DNA from: Lineus longissimus
Taxonomy: Eukaryota; Nemertea; Pilidiophora; Heteronemertea; Lineidae
Direction: 5' to 3'
Length of the DNA stretch: 64,000 nt
Assembly: GCF_910592395.1 (NCBI RefSeq)
Contig: NC_088309.1
Coordinates: 13,768,599-13,832,598 of the forward strand
The notes beneath the pieces are model-generated. The model had not been told where the DNA came from. It saw only the letters and a list, made by a program, of their open reading frames with translations, and made no database searches. Positions 1 to 12,035 of the stretch are shown here, in pieces. The position numbers and the translations under genes are program-made. Numbering within the stretch: position 1 is the stretch's first letter; each line of letters begins with the position of its first letter.

Positions 1-742
1 CAACCAATCAAGATCGTTGTAGTATCTGATCATCCTAAACTGCATCCACCAGCGCCCACCAGGTCTAAAATCGGGTATAAAGCCATCAAAATAAAATTTA
101 GTGGCCATAAATATAATAAGTACACCATTAAAAACAGATTTCCTGAAGATTTCATGACTTTTGGGTGTAAGATAAGGGAGATGTTGTCTAAAATCACAGT
201 GCTCCTTTTGTGTTGGGAAGCCCTATTATTTCCTCCAAGTCCAATCCAACATGGCCGCTGACTGGGTGCTGGACGCCAGTACATCTTAGACAACAACTCG
301 CTAATCTAGCACACAAATATCACGATCAGGAAATGTCCTGCTTATTTCGTATATGACCATTAGATTTTACTTTGATGACTTTAAATATGTTTTTAAGCGT
401 GGTGGATGCTGTTTGTTATGATTTGTTGACATCACGTGACTGCACTTTTCCGCAGATAAAACAAGGCGAAAGTCGTTGCAAAATCATTACCGAATCTCAG
501 AATCTCAGAGAAGCATGCAAGAGCCAACAATTTCGTAAAATCGCTCCATTATGCCTGGAGCAATTGTTGGGGCGAAATAGAAGAATAGGCGCGACTGTGG
601 GCAAATTTCGCATCTGACATATCGGCGATTTCATATAATCGCCACGTATTCGCCGGTCGATTTTCGGAGAGATTTTGTAGGCGAAATACTGTAGGGTGAA
701 ATGCTCCGGCGAATATCGCGTGCGGACTTTGGACATGATCCC
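1..742. repeat. Harbinger-like non-autonomous DNA transposon, copy 1 (cut by window edge)
   Basis: The segment aligns base for base, with scattered substitutions and small gaps, to 31888-32585, starting with the shared words around 'caaccaat' and 'gatcgttgtagtat'. Its right end reads ...GATCCC followed by TTA (743-745), like the complete copy at 31433-32585, which is bounded by TTA on both sides. A three-base TTA duplication and a terminal GGG are typical of PIF/Harbinger elements. The inner part is rich in GGCGA/TCGCC words. I see no transposase. The short ORFs here are not conserved as protein. Confidence 0.7.
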
Positions 743-745
743 TTA

Positions 746-2125
746 AGTGATATAATTCCTGTCTTCAAACGCACACATATTCAGTACCACATTTGGTGAA
801 CGCCATGCAGAGCTGATTAATGTGAACTTATCCCTGTATTCTGGTTGTGACTTAGTCATCAAAATACTATACTTATAACTGAACACAATGTTATTTTGTT
901 CTGTGTTAAACTGAGCTTCTCTCAGGCTTGTCATGTTATCTCTGTCCCAACACTGACCGAGGGAAGTGTGATAAACTTAAATGCTGGGATACATATATTG
1001 TTTTGATTAGAGTCTAATGTGAAATTGCGGAATTCGGTGAAGCGGTAGTGAATGTCCCCCTGAAAAAAGTGTTCGGCCCCATTCTATTCCGAGAGAGATT
1101 ATGGTTTGTGGCTCACATATCAGAAATTAAAGCGCATCAGAGAATCCCGGACATCCCAGGCACTAAAGGTTGCTTTTCTTTGCAATAATAGGGCTACCGA
1201 CTCATCAAAACCGACAAAAATGATGTACTATAAACAATATAATAAAGGCCTATGCCCCCTATGCCCGGGCTAACACATGATATAGGCCCTGGCTCACTAT
1301 ACCACGCCTGCAACATTGACTGATTTTCCACTTATTGGCATATAAGGCTTATCTATAGTGAACCCTTGGTGTGATACATCCATGGTGTAATTAGGAAGTC
1401 TCTTAAGAATGCTAGTCTGAGAGGGATTGAAACTGGTTTGTCATTAAAGGGAACAGTACACCTCGGTAATTAAATGTTGTCAACAAGTAATTATATACAG
1501 TGTACTGTTTTGAAACGCACTCGCGGAGCCACATTTGGTGAGCTTTATACATAACTTATAAAAGTGATTGTTGCCGGTGTTCTGGTCAAAACAATTACGA
1601 ATTAAGAAGTCTCATCTAAGAATGCTAGTCTGCCGAGGAAAGGAATTGGTAAGGGACAGAACGCCTCCATAATGAAATGCTGTAAACAATTAGCATATAT
1701 ATTAGTATCATACCGTCTTCAAATGCACACTTGTCCAGTGCCGCATTATTTCGGTGAGCGCCATGAAGAAATTATTTAAGTGCACTTTTCCCTGCATTCT
1801 GGTTGTGACTTTGTCATCGAAATACTCTATACTTATAAACATGACTAAACACCATGTTATGTCACTCTGTGTAACACAGCAATGTGCAACTCCCCGGCAT
1901 GACACGTTATCTCTGTCCCTTCACAAACCACGAGATGCATTATAAACTAAAGTTGGGCGCCAATGAATTATTTTGATTAGAGTCTAATGCAAACTAACAG
2001 AATCCATTGCAGAGGTAAATAATGTCCCCTTGGAAAATGAGTCCGGCCCTATTCTATTCTCTGATGGATTATGGTTTGTGGTTCGATAGATTCCATGAAA
2101 GGTCATAAGCTCAGATATTAAAGAG
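746..2125. repeat. Diverged tandem repeat, about three units
   Basis: Two long units (about 756-1397 and 1719-2110) share an ordered string of words: GTCTTCAAA(C/T)GCACAC, the region ending GGTTGTGACTT, TGTTATCTCTGTCCC, TTTTGATTAGAGTCTAATG and GATTATGGTTTGTGG. A shorter middle unit (about 1398-1605) shares AAGAATGCTAGTCTG with 1606-1640. The third unit continues after an interruption at 3041-3200 (CTCATCAAAACCGA, CATAGTGTAATTA). Divergence is high, so the array is old. No coding capacity is evident. A related word string reappears at 6935-6960, downstream of the CR1/L2-type element, which suggests that element landed in the same repeat. Confidence 0.6.
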
Positions 2126-3040
2126 AAGTGCCCGGGAAAAAATGGGGAGTTTTGCACGGCCCGTTCAAAACCTTAGGCGGGAATAAGGTTTCATTGATAA
2201 ATATAAGGAGTTTCAAGGCCCCCATATCACTTGTAAGGTTCAATAGATACTGGCCTTTCATTGGTTTACCGTTTGCGTATCATTTACATACTCTCATCTT
2301 GAAAAAATATGACAGTATTTACGATCACGTTATTGATTTTTGCGACATTTTCGGTAACGCGCCCCTTGCCGATCTGTAAGGTACCATTCGGATGCTTGAA
2401 AAATGCCTCGTCTCGTCGATTCGCTCGCGAATAAATGCATCAGGTTGACTGCAGCAAATATCTTGAGTCGTCATGGCTGTCAAACAAGTCTTGGATAATA
2501 TGCTGCTCCATTTCTTCTGTACTGTTCGGATCAGGGGCCTCGCTCTCTACCGGCCCAGAATCCACCGGCGACTCGAAATCCAAACTACTATTCTCTCCAT
2601 TTTCCATTTTCCCCTCTCTCCAACTCACTACTATCGCTATTGACTGCGTAACATACATTAACATTCTTTCGCTATCATTGCTAACTTCATTTACTAGAAC
2701 ACTGGCCTCTTTGTAGCCGATTATGTAACCCATAGTGGAAACACCTGACATCGCCGCCCAGCATGATCTACGTGCTACTGGCATATTTATAACTCGTAGT
2801 AAATAAGGTTGTAAAAATATGCAAATGAGATGCCGTATATGGAAACCATGACGTCACTAAGCAGTTCTTATTTCTGCTACGGGTGGCGCTGTTGCTTGCT
2901 TCTGGAGGCGCTATTCAACCTCTTTAAAGAATTCCAGACATTTTATCCAAGGACATTTTAGACTTCTTCACGTGGCAGACAAAGGGTACTGGACACAAAG
3001 GAATGGCCGCATGGAAACTGCATGTTAAGCAGTTTCCACT
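2126..3040. other. Insertion splitting the tandem repeat; holds one unassigned minus-strand ORF
   Basis: By comparison with the first unit of the flanking array, the third unit is interrupted here. The insert contains a 114-codon open frame on the minus strand (2784-2440) whose C-terminal half is acidic and serine/proline-rich (runs such as DFESPVDSGPVESEAPDP). I do not recognise it. It could be a terminal fragment of a transposon protein or chance. No terminal inverted repeats could be fixed. Confidence 0.3.
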
Positions 3041-3700
3041 AAAGGTTTCTTGATTTAGCAGTTATAGGCCTACTGGCTCATCAAAACCGATCTACTAGAA
3101 GGCCTACATAAGACATGAAGACCTAGGCTTTATACACAAACCTAATTATCTATATTGAACAGTTGGCAAGCTCATACATCCATAGTGTAATTAACCCATA
3201 TGGGGAAACCTACGGAGTACGCCCATAGCCTTTTAAAAAGCTTGAAATGGGCACCTTCTAACTCTCTATGTTATTTGAATCGCCCGCCACAATGGGGAGT
3301 CCCCATAATGTCTTCAGTTATCACCGTGCAGCCGTAAAAATGACCAATACACATGTTTTCTTGCCATGGTGTGTTTGATTTTGTCTTTTCGATGTATTTT
3401 TGGCAGTTTTTGTAGGGTTTTTGAGGGAGGGATGAGACCAGCTGTGGAGGATGCTACGGAAGCATTAATTATAAAATCCAGTATAGGGAATTGGGTTTAG
3501 TTTATGACTTTATTTGATAGTGTATCCAGGGTACTACAGTGCGAGGCATTGTAAAGTTCATGTGTAGCGCTGAGCAGCAGCTCCTTGGACCTCTTACAAA
3601 TATCATCAATTTCCAGTGGATATTATGCTCGGATATTACCAGGACTTTGCGAAGTGGATTATGAATTCGTTGGGACTATCTAGAATCAACTTGTTCTGAG
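3041..3700. other. End of tandem repeat, then leader of the CR1/L2-type element
   Basis: 3041-3200 resumes the diverged tandem repeat. From about 3200 the sequence is unique within the window. Part of it probably is the 5' untranslated leader of the retroelement that follows, but its 5' edge cannot be placed because no target duplication is visible. Confidence 0.35.
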
Positions 3701-6700
3701 ATGTGGGCCTCACTACTTGTGTTGCCATTACTTCTGGTGGATACCAGTCTCTGGACTACGCCATATTGGTCAGCCATACACAGTCCATACAGTGTATGTG
3801 TTGGTACACTAAGGCCTGTGAAAATGTATACAAAGGAGGAATTATATTCGCTAAGGCAACCCGGTTCTGTGGTGTCAGTTTCGATTCCCTGCTGGTCTAA
3901 GCTGAGAGACTATAATCTCCTGAGACAATGTCTACTCCAACGGCGGACTAAGCGGACCAGACAAACCAGACGTCATAAACGTGTAGGAAAGCATGTCAAT
4001 GCTTGTAAGCATTTGACTAAGATCATGAAATGGACTCACTGGAATGCGAGGTCACGTGCAGAAAAGACAACTCAGGTGTGCGAGTCTGTATTGGCAAATG
4101 ACACTGACATTTTTATGGTCACAGAAACCTGGTTATGTGGAAATGACGCTGACAACATAGCTATTGCCAACTTGACCGGTGAACTGGCAAGCTACAACTT
4201 CTTTCATGTGACAAGGACCCACAAGCGTGGTGGGGGTGTTGGTGTGATCCTGAGGGGAGGACTGACCTTTCAGCAACACAAGCTGAGGAAGTTCCGTTAC
4301 TTCGAATACCAAGATGTGACAGTGACATCCGGTTGTGGGTCAATGAGAATACTCCTGATCTACAGGCCCGATTCATTCCCTGGTAATGTCACAGAGTTCC
4401 TAGAGGAATTCTCTTCTCTCCTTGAATCTCTCCCAGCATCGCAATATCTATACATCGCTGGTGATTTTGATGTTCACATGGCAAACCTGAGAATGTGCAT
4501 GTTGCTGATCTCCTTCAGCTCTTTGACACTTTTGGTTTACAACAGCATGTAAGGGAACCTACTCACGTGAAAGGTCACATCTTGGATCTAGTAGTGACAA
4601 GAAAAGGTGTTGATCTAGTGAAAGCGATCTCTGTTGATCTTTCACTTCGATCCGATCACTTTGCGGTCCATGGTTCTGTCAAATCACAAAAACCGCGACC
4701 TGAAGCGAAGACTGTGACATTTCGTAAGCTAAGGAACATCGACATTGATTCATTTTGCCATGACCTTAGCAATGGTGGTCTTTCAACTCCTGCTGATGAC
4801 TTAGATGAGCTTATTGAACAGTACAATAGCTGTGTCTCAGAAATCCTTGATCAGCATGCCCCAATTAAGACTCGGTCAATCAGTGTAAGGCCCAAATGCC
4901 CGTGGTTGACTGAGGACATTAAGGCTGAGCGGTGTAGGCAGCGACATGCTGAACGCAGGTTGAGAAAGAATCCCAACGAAATCTACAGACAGCTACTAAG
5001 AGATCAGACTCTACTTGTGTCACGGATGATTGATGAATCAAAACTAACTTACAACAAATCCAGGATTGTTGAAGGCACTGACAAAGACCTATTTAAGATA
5101 GTAAATGAATTGCTTGGAAAAGGGAGATCCCCCACCTTCCTGAGCACAATGATGCTAAAAAACTGGCGGATGAGTTTGGGTGCTTTTTCAATGAAAAGGT
5201 TGGCAGAATTCGTGAGTCGCTCGACCGGAACCGATCTGTCTCGAGCCTGGGTGTCCCGGCCGTTGACAGATCGGACACTCCGTTTCTTAACAGTTTCGAA
5301 CCAACTTCTGAGAAGAGGGTTAAGAAATTGGTGTTGTCCCTGCCGGCCAAGAGTTGTGAACTTCACCCTCTGCCAACCTGGCTCTTGAAGAAGTGCCTTC
5401 CGTCTCTCTTGCCAGCTTTGGTTAAGATCATCAACCTGTCTATGTCCTGTGCTCATGTACCATCCTCCCTGAAACGTGCCATTGTTAGGCCCTTGCTGAA
5501 GAAGCCCTCTTTGGACAAAAATGTTCATGCCAACTATCGCCCGGTGTCTAACCTTTCTTTTCTATCAAAACTGGTTGAAAGAATCGTTAACACTCGTATT
5601 CAAGCCCACATGTCAGCTAATGGGCTGTACGACCCTAACCAATCTGGGTATAGAAAGAATTACAGCACTGAGACAGTGCTCATGAAAATATCAAATGACA
5701 TCTTGGTAGCCTTAGATAAGGGTAATGAAGCATTGCTTGTGCTATTGGATCTCTCTGCTGCATTTGACACTGTAGACCATGGCATTCTGCTGGCTAGGCT
5801 ACAGGAGTGCCTTGGTCTGCAGGGCCAAGTGCTGCAGTGGTTTTCTTCGTATCTCGAAGGGCGTGAGTTCGAAGTGTCTGTCGGAGGTGGCAAATCAAGG
5901 AGCTTTGAGTAAGTATGGAGTACCCCAGGGGTCAGTCCTTGGGCCGGTTCTTTTCACCATCTATACCATTCCTTTAAGTGATGTGATGATGTTCCATGAA
6001 GTACCCTTCCAACTGTACGCCGATGATAATCAGCTTGTGCACTCCTTTCCAGCTGCGCATCCCATAAGCGGCCCTAAGACAGTTGCAATCACTGAGGAGT
6101 GCATAACTGATATAAAAATATGGCTCCACTTCAGCAAGCTCTCTTTGAATGCCCCAAAGACCGACTTTGTGGACATTACTTCATCTCGTAGAACAGGCTC
6201 TGTAAATCAAATCACTGTTGATGGTGTTGGCATTTCCAGCTCGGACTCGGTAAAAGATCTCGGAGTCTACTTTGACAATCATATGAGCATGCGTGCACAC
6301 ATAGGATCAGTATGCAGAGTCGCCAATTTCAATTCATACAAAATTGGTTGAATTTGGAGGTTCCTTGATCGTTCAAGCACAGAACGTCTGGTTCACGCCC
6401 TTGTGATTTCAAAACTTGACATGAACAATGGACTACTGTATGGACTTCCAAACAACGTCATCGCACCATTTTAGAGGATTCAGAATTCTGCGGCAAGACT
6501 GGTGTGCGGGATTAAAAAGCGGGACCACATTACTCCGGTATTACGGTTACTCCACTGGCTCCTTGTCAAGAGTAGGATCATCTTCAAAGTCCTGTTCTTG
6601 TGTTTCAAGGCCAGATGTGGTTCCGCTCCTGAATACCTGTCTTGCTGCCTCCCGAACCACTCCAGAGTGCGTCCTACCAGGTTGTCCTGCTTAGGGCTTT

Positions 6701-6852
6701 TCATTGTCCTTCAAACAAAATCTGGGTATGGTGACAGAAGCTTCTCTGTTGCAGGCCCCAAACTCTGGAACCAACTCCCAGCCCGCATCAGATCAATCAC
6801 TGATCTGATGCAATTCAAGTCCGGCCTAAAGTCCTGGCTATTTTTCATGTAG
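3701..6852 (+). pseudogene. CR1/L2-group non-LTR retrotransposon ORF2 (endonuclease plus reverse transcriptase), frameshifted
   Basis: The codons run through at least four overlapping frames (3701-4552, 4495-5388, 5328-5912, 5779-6351, 6502-6852), so the gene is broken by several indels and an in-frame stop near 6351. Endonuclease (APE type): VTETWL, then a GDF-x-x-H block (GDFDVHM), then SDHFAV. Reverse transcriptase: YRPVSNLSFLSKLVERIV; QSGYRKNYSTET; LDLSAAFDTVDH with the first catalytic Asp; GVPQGSVLGPVLF; the YADD box (YADDNQLVHSF). The C-terminal part has HALVISKLD, HITPVLRLLHWLLVK and GDRSFSVAGPKLWNQLP, all characteristic of the CR1/L2 group. The leading part (YTKEELYSLR and a basic stretch) is also usual for that group. 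The protein would nick target DNA and prime reverse transcription. This copy should be inactive. It probably ends near 6925 in an AT-rich tail. Confidence 0.9.
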
Positions 6853-7071
6853 GTGTTTCTCTTACGCTTTGAGCAGGTGTTCGCTGTATTCTTGTTGTAA
6901 GTTATCCGTTGAAATACAAATCAATTGAAGATTATAACTGAGCACCATGTTCTATTTTATTGTTTTTTCGGCAATAGCCGGTTGACCTTTGGTTGACCTA
7001 TGAGAAAGGTGAAATCACACCGGCATTGACACATTGTCCGAAATGTTTCCTAAGCGACTTTTTATCATATT

Positions 7072-9177
7072 TCAACTCAGTTGGATTCTCCCCGAACAGA
7101 ATTGAAGTTGTGAAGGTATGGCGTAGAGTCCACAATCATGAGAATTCATTTGGCGATCCACGTTCATGACATTCGTTGTCAGGTATTTCTCGGGGCGGTG
7201 GCAGTAGCGGGCGATGAGTTTTACGGTTGCAGGGGAAGGCTTCTTAAGTAAAGAGACGTATATGTTAATGGTATCATCTGGTTGTCCTATGTTGGTGATT
7301 GTTACACAGTGGCTGTTCCCGATGTTCAGGAACCGTACGAAATCTCCAGTTGGTATATCGAAGCTCATGCTCTGCTCTAGTAGCGTGTCTTGCAACCCTG
7401 ATACTGTTTGAAATGTCTTTTTCAAAGGTGTGCTTGCAGTCATATGGCGGTCGTTCAACCACGTCTTGGCAGTGTTGATTTCGTCGCATTCTTTCGTGGG
7501 TAGGAGCGGTCTGTCTTCGTTCTTTGTGGCGGTCGCTAACTGTTCTCTCTGATTTGAACAGGTAGACAGTGGATGACAGTGGGTGTTGCATGGTATTCCT
7601 ATCTTCACTGCAGCTTCGTAAGTCTTGTCTAGAGCTCGTTTTCGGATAGGTGCATGACGCGTGACATGTTCAACGGGTTGGGTAGGCAGATCTGTAAGTT
7701 CATATTCATTGGCATCAAGGGATGATGGAGTGGCTGGTGTATCTGTGGCATCGGACGATGGACTTGTTGGCACTGAAGGGTTGGCGACATAAGGTGATAG
7801 AGTGGCTAGTTCAAAAGGCGTATTGTCGATGGCATCAGAAGGTGGACTTGGCACTGGCAACTCTGTCTTATTCAAACGTGTCTTTGTAACTGGACGGAAC
7901 AGACGTGGCGCTGGAACAGGAAGCTCTTTGGACACTATCCTTTCCTCGGGTTGTACAACCAGACTGTCTGGTGGGGTCTCTTCGTTGACACTGGCAGTTC
8001 TACATCATCTGAAACGAGAAGAAATGATATTTGAGATTTTTAGCCTAGTCAGCCTGGAGCAATATGAATTACCGCGTAATGTGAATTTACTTCTTGAATA
8101 TTTACTTTCAATGCTCTCTTCATCAATACAATGTACTTTTGCACCAGGGAATACTGCAACAGGGACACTTCTTCCAAAAACCACATGATAGGGCAAATCT
8201 TTAATCGTCTCTTGTCTCTCACTGTTCATGGAAAACATTATTCGGGGTAGCCAGGATGCCCACGGTTAGTCAGTCTCATCTTCTCTAACATTTTCGTCTT
8301 GTTTCATAGCGGCAATCTTCTTTTCAACGATTCTGTTACCTCTCTCGATGAGACCCTGTGACTGGGTATGCCTTGGTTTTCCATTGACGAAGGTTGTGTC
8401 TCCTCCCTATCGTTTGAAAATCGCCTGGATTAGTTGATTAACAAATTCTCTGCCATTATCAGAGTGAAATATCTTGGGAGGCCCGATGTATGCTAAAACT
8501 TGATCTTTCATCATCGTCAACACCTCTGCCGCAGTCTTTCTCAAGAGGGGAAAAAGGACATGGAATTTTGAGAAATGGTCTTCAAAATGGCCAATTTAGT
8601 TGTATTCACCATCTGGCGAATGTCTCATGTTGATTAGGTCAACTTGTATTCTATCGAGGAAGTCTTTATGGAAAATGGGACGGAGTGACGATCTTGTAAT
8701 CTGTGGCTGGCTCAGCTGGCACACCGGACAACGTTTACAATACTCTAGGATGAAGCCTCTCGTTATTCCAAAGTAATGCCTCTGAACGTGCTCCATTACT
8801 TTTTTGTATCCGCTATGTTTCAGTTCTTCGTCGTGGATTCCATTGACGACTTCATACACCTGACCAGCAAGAACAACTCTCAGGAACCTGGACGCGCAGT
8901 CTACTCGTGTCTTGTCTTCATTTGAGGGCACCACCAAAACCTGTTTCATCCCAAGGCCAGGAAGATCCATCACTTGAAATTACCTTTTCTTCACCCAGTG
9001 TCTGAAGTGGGCATCCACTTTCATGTTGACATCGAGGAGATGGTGCAGGATTACATCATACTTCTCTTCGGTCAGGACTGGGCTCTTCTTTGACACTGCC
9101 TGGACATCTACAATCTCTTGCCTTTTCTTCTTGAACTGTTCGCTTTCCATTTTGCATGTATGTTGTTCTCGCATCAA
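7072..9177 (-). pseudogene. Ginger-like integrase and Ulp1/C48-type protease gene, stop-interrupted
   Basis: Read from 9177 downwards, one frame continues to about 8005 with only four in-frame stops. It starts with a SEKY-like lysine-rich leader ending FRHWVKKR. An HHCC zinc-binding module follows (H-x4-H around DEELKHSGYKKV, then C-x2-C in YCKRCPVCQLSQP). The integrase core has the triad visible: QVDLINM (D), FHSDNGREFVN (D) and GLIERGNR (E), with the NGKPRHTQSQG block between. After a frame change, a second part (7935-7072) has a proline/serine-rich stretch and then an Ulp1-type thiol protease end with SHCVTI and NSHDCGLYAI, the cysteine of the DCG box. The HTQSQG-x-IERGNR pattern is that of Ginger DNA transposons and the KRBA2/SCAND3 proteins derived from related integrases. 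Ginger elements are known to carry extra protease domains. A Gypsy-type source is the alternative. I found no terminal repeats. Confidence 0.75.
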
Positions 9178-9234
9178 TCATGTTATGGCATTGAAGTGAA
9201 AATGTCGGCTTTTATAAGGCCAAGTGAGTAAAGT

Positions 9235-9520
9235 GAGTAAGTATCACATTAATCAAAGGCCTACCGCTAATTACCTTTTCATTATGTGAATGAGAAGATA
9301 TCACTTTAATCAAAGGAGCGCCGCTGATTACTGAATACAGCATTCATTATGTGAGTGAGAAGATATCACTTTAATCAAAGGAGCGCCGCTGATCACTGAA
9401 CACAGCATTCATTATGTGAGTGAGAAGATATCACTTTAATCAAAGGAGTGCCGCTGATCACTGAACACAGCATTCATTATGTGAATGAGAAGCTATCACT
9501 TTAATCAAAGGAGCGCTAAA
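9235..9520. repeat. 65-bp minisatellite, four to five units
   Basis: TCACTTTAATCAAAGGAG recurs at 9301, 9366, 9431 and 9496, exactly 65 bases apart, with a diverged lead unit at about 9242. Inner units differ at only a few positions (for example gcgccgct versus gtgccgct). The array lies about 60 bases upstream of the start of the Ginger-like frame, so it could belong to that element's end region. Confidence 0.9.
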
Positions 9521-10145
9521 AGATTCTAAAAAGGACCTTGCAACTTGCAGTTATCTTCTTTATTCTTGAAATTACTTTTTTTAGATTTTTTAAAATGCAG
9601 CAATTTATATTCATTTCATAAGAGTTGCCACGTGCACACAATCAGAATCTTGACTGGAAAGACCTCACATACAATGTAGAATAGGAAGCATGCCATGCAG
9701 TTCCGTCTTGTCTCATTATCCGTAGCGGGTAAAGTTGGGGCCAAAATACTCATGCAATGTCAATACTCATCAGGAGGACCGTTCATCATTTGCGCAGCGC
9801 CATCGATAGATGCTTGCGCTATCTATCAATGCCTGCGCTAATTACCTATCCATAGAAAGCACAGCGCTATCACTCGATGGCGCAGGTCCACTGACAGCGC
9901 ATGATATATACACGGTCATAGGGCTGAAAGAGTTAGGTAGTAACACACAGTATGAATTCAGTAGTTGGTGGGAAAGAGTAAGCTTGTCTTAAAAGCTAAT
10001 TACTCCATGCTAATTACTCCATCAACTGTGATGTGCAATTATCCAAAAAAAACACTATACTTGGATGCAACTGTGCTCGCCAGTCCGCAGAGCGATAGTT
10101 TATAAGTGTATGTAACTATGACATAAAAGTGTTGTATATCAGAAA
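9521..10145. other. No recognisable gene
   Basis: Non-coding, apparently unique sequence. A local inverted motif around 9795-9910 (GCGC(T/A)AT-rich words: tgcgctatctatcaatgcctgcgctaatt and agcgctatcactcgatggcgca) is the only structure seen. Confidence 0.5.
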
Positions 10146-10480
10146 TTATTAGCTTTGAAATTTTTTTTAGTAATTTTCAATTAAGATAATAATTAGTAAG
10201 ATATATCTTAGTAAGATTATTTTGCCAATAAATTAGCAATTAAAATCTTATAAGAATAATCTTACTAAGATATGAATTGGTAATTTATTACTCAGAAAAA
10301 AATTACTAATTTTTTGTTCTAATTTTTTATCTTACAAAGAAATTACCAATTTTTCAAATTACTAAGATTTATCGGACCAATAAATTACTTAGAAATTAAT
10401 TGCTAAGATTTTTCTGACCAATTTATTATCAATAAATAACTAATTTAAATAGTAATTTAATTGCTAAGATTTAGGTGCTG
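10146..10480. repeat. AT-rich module repeat, copy 1
   Basis: The stretch is built almost entirely from variants of TTAGTAATTT, AAATTACTAAG and AAGATTT in both orientations, so it can fold back on itself in many registers. A second block of the same vocabulary lies at 52230-52545. Both blocks end in a similar way: ...TAATTTAATTGCTAAGATTTAGGTGC here and TAATTTAATTAGTAAGATTCAGGTCC there (shown in part). The shared edge argues for a dispersed element rather than simple low complexity. Confidence 0.65.
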
Positions 10481-10797
10481 GGTATGTACATTTACCTTGC
10501 AGTATGTTGTGATGCCTGTCTATATACGTGTCCTGTCAATTGAAAATTGATAGTATGCGCATCGCGATACACCAACTTACATAACACTGCTCGCTCTACA
10601 CTGTTAATAAACTAGGTATAGACGAACCAAGTACTGTTGAATGCTAAGTAAAGATATGTGAATGATTGACATTGGCCTTGAAAAGAAATCTGTCACAAAA
10701 TGCCTAAAATAAGAGGTGTTTCGCATAGCCCGCTAAATTCTTAGGCAAGAATAAATTTTTAGCCTTTGAGGACACCAGATGGTTGCACAGCAGTCAC

Positions 10798-12035
10798 TTT
10801 TTGGCTCACTGTACAGGAGTCTATACAATACTGCTGTGTTGATCGACTGTTGTCGTTGTTGTCTGTATTCTTTTTCAAAAACAGTGGCACGTTTCTTAAA
10901 GGGAAGCTATGGGAAAAATTGATGCAGCAAAATCAAATATTTTTTTAACAAATACATACCAAGTTACATGACAAACAAATACTCTACACCAAGGATATGA
11001 TGAATATTCCTGGATAGTGCAGAAAATTGCATTTAATAAGCAGTTTGCGGGGGCAGCCATGTTTGTTCAAATCTCCTTGGCAAATGACGTCATGGATGCA
11101 GTGGGTTTTTTTCATCAAGGCGAGTACTACGCGTTTCCACTAAGTTTCCAGACCTTTTTCTGCCCTGGTACCTTGGCTCAAACGCATAGGAACTAGACCT
11201 GCTCGTTCTTCTGCTGATGCACGGTTGTAATCAAAGGATTCATCGCCGGACGTCGATGAAGAACCGAAGAAATCGAAGAACTGTCATCTGTCATTCCAAG
11301 CATTTGCCATTGTTCGAACAGCTGATTGTCACAATGGCTGCATCCATGACGTCATTGGCTCTCCGTTTAGAGGAGAGACCAGATTAAAATCCACCAAGAT
11401 GGCGGCATACTTGATTCAAAAATAAGCAATTAAAATCATCCATTTCACTCATTAATGTTTGTTTATTTATAAAACCAAGAGCCACAGTTGTTTTTAAGAA
11501 TACGCAGTTTACGTAGATGTTAAGGTTGTAATTGTTGGTCGAATGAGGAATCATTCCCATAGCTTCCCTTTAACTACTTATGCTATGAACTTGAAACTTT
11601 GTACACAGAACCCCTCAGGTCAGGTGACCTCGGACACTTGATTTAGGTCTAATCGGATTCTTGACTTGGCCACCAGGGGGCCAAAACTAAAAAAGGTAAC
11701 AGTGCCATTTTCTCACTTATTAGTGACCTGTTTTTGATGATATTTTTATGGTAGGTACTCCGAGCGAGGATAGATCACATATCGGGTTTTTGATTTAACT
11801 TTATTTTCAAGGTCACAAATGACATGAATTGGCTGTTTGAGTGTAACTATGTTTCTTAACACGTTTCTTAACCCCTAATGCTATGAACTTGAAACTTGGT
11901 ACACATGATCCGCTAGGTCAGATAACCTCGGACACCGAATTTTGGTCCAATATGATTCTCGACTTAGGCACCAGGGAGCCAAAACTGATAAAGGCAAAAA
12001 GTGCACTATCTTGTTTAGTAATTATTTTATCTTAT
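10798..12035 (+). repeat. Family A hairpin-ended tandem-repeat element, copy A1 (split)
   Basis: Starts TTTTTGGCTCACTGTACAGG, then a GTC/GTT-rich leader, then the family A unit: GGCACGTTTCTTAA, CTATGAACTTGAAACTT, GGTACACA, CTTGGCCACCAGGGGGCC, AGTGACCTGTTTTTGATGA, TTTTTGATTT...TCAAGGTCAC. A second, diverged unit follows from about 11870. The first unit is split at its TTAA by the 10900-11569 insertion. The 3' end is not clear. Confidence 0.8.
10900..11569. mobile_element. TTAA-flanked non-autonomous DNA transposon (Kolobok/T2-like)
   Basis: The element is bounded by TTAA on both sides (10896-10899 and 11570-11573). It has terminal inverted repeats AGGGAAGCTATGGGAA, perfect over 16 bases. Removing it and one TTAA restores the family A text 'cgtttcttaactacttatgctatgaac' seen in other copies, so the insertion and its target duplication are directly demonstrated. 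TTAA followed by AGGRR is the signature I know from Xenopus T2 MITEs of the Kolobok superfamily; piggyBac ends usually begin CCC. There is no transposase ORF. A second element with related ends is at 26923-27883. Confidence 0.85.

Noticed and set aside
3823-3860. YTKEELYSLR resembles the eIF4E-binding site YTKEELL of 4E-T, in a window that also holds a 4E-T gene
   Set aside because: It lies inside the CR1/L2-type ORF at the place where such elements usually have a Y-S/T-R/K-x-x-L-x-x-L-R stretch. It is followed by the retrotransposon endonuclease in the same frame.
9235-9520. Regularly spaced repeat, CRISPR-like at first sight
   Set aside because: The whole 65-bp unit repeats, with no unique spacers, and the genome is eukaryotic.
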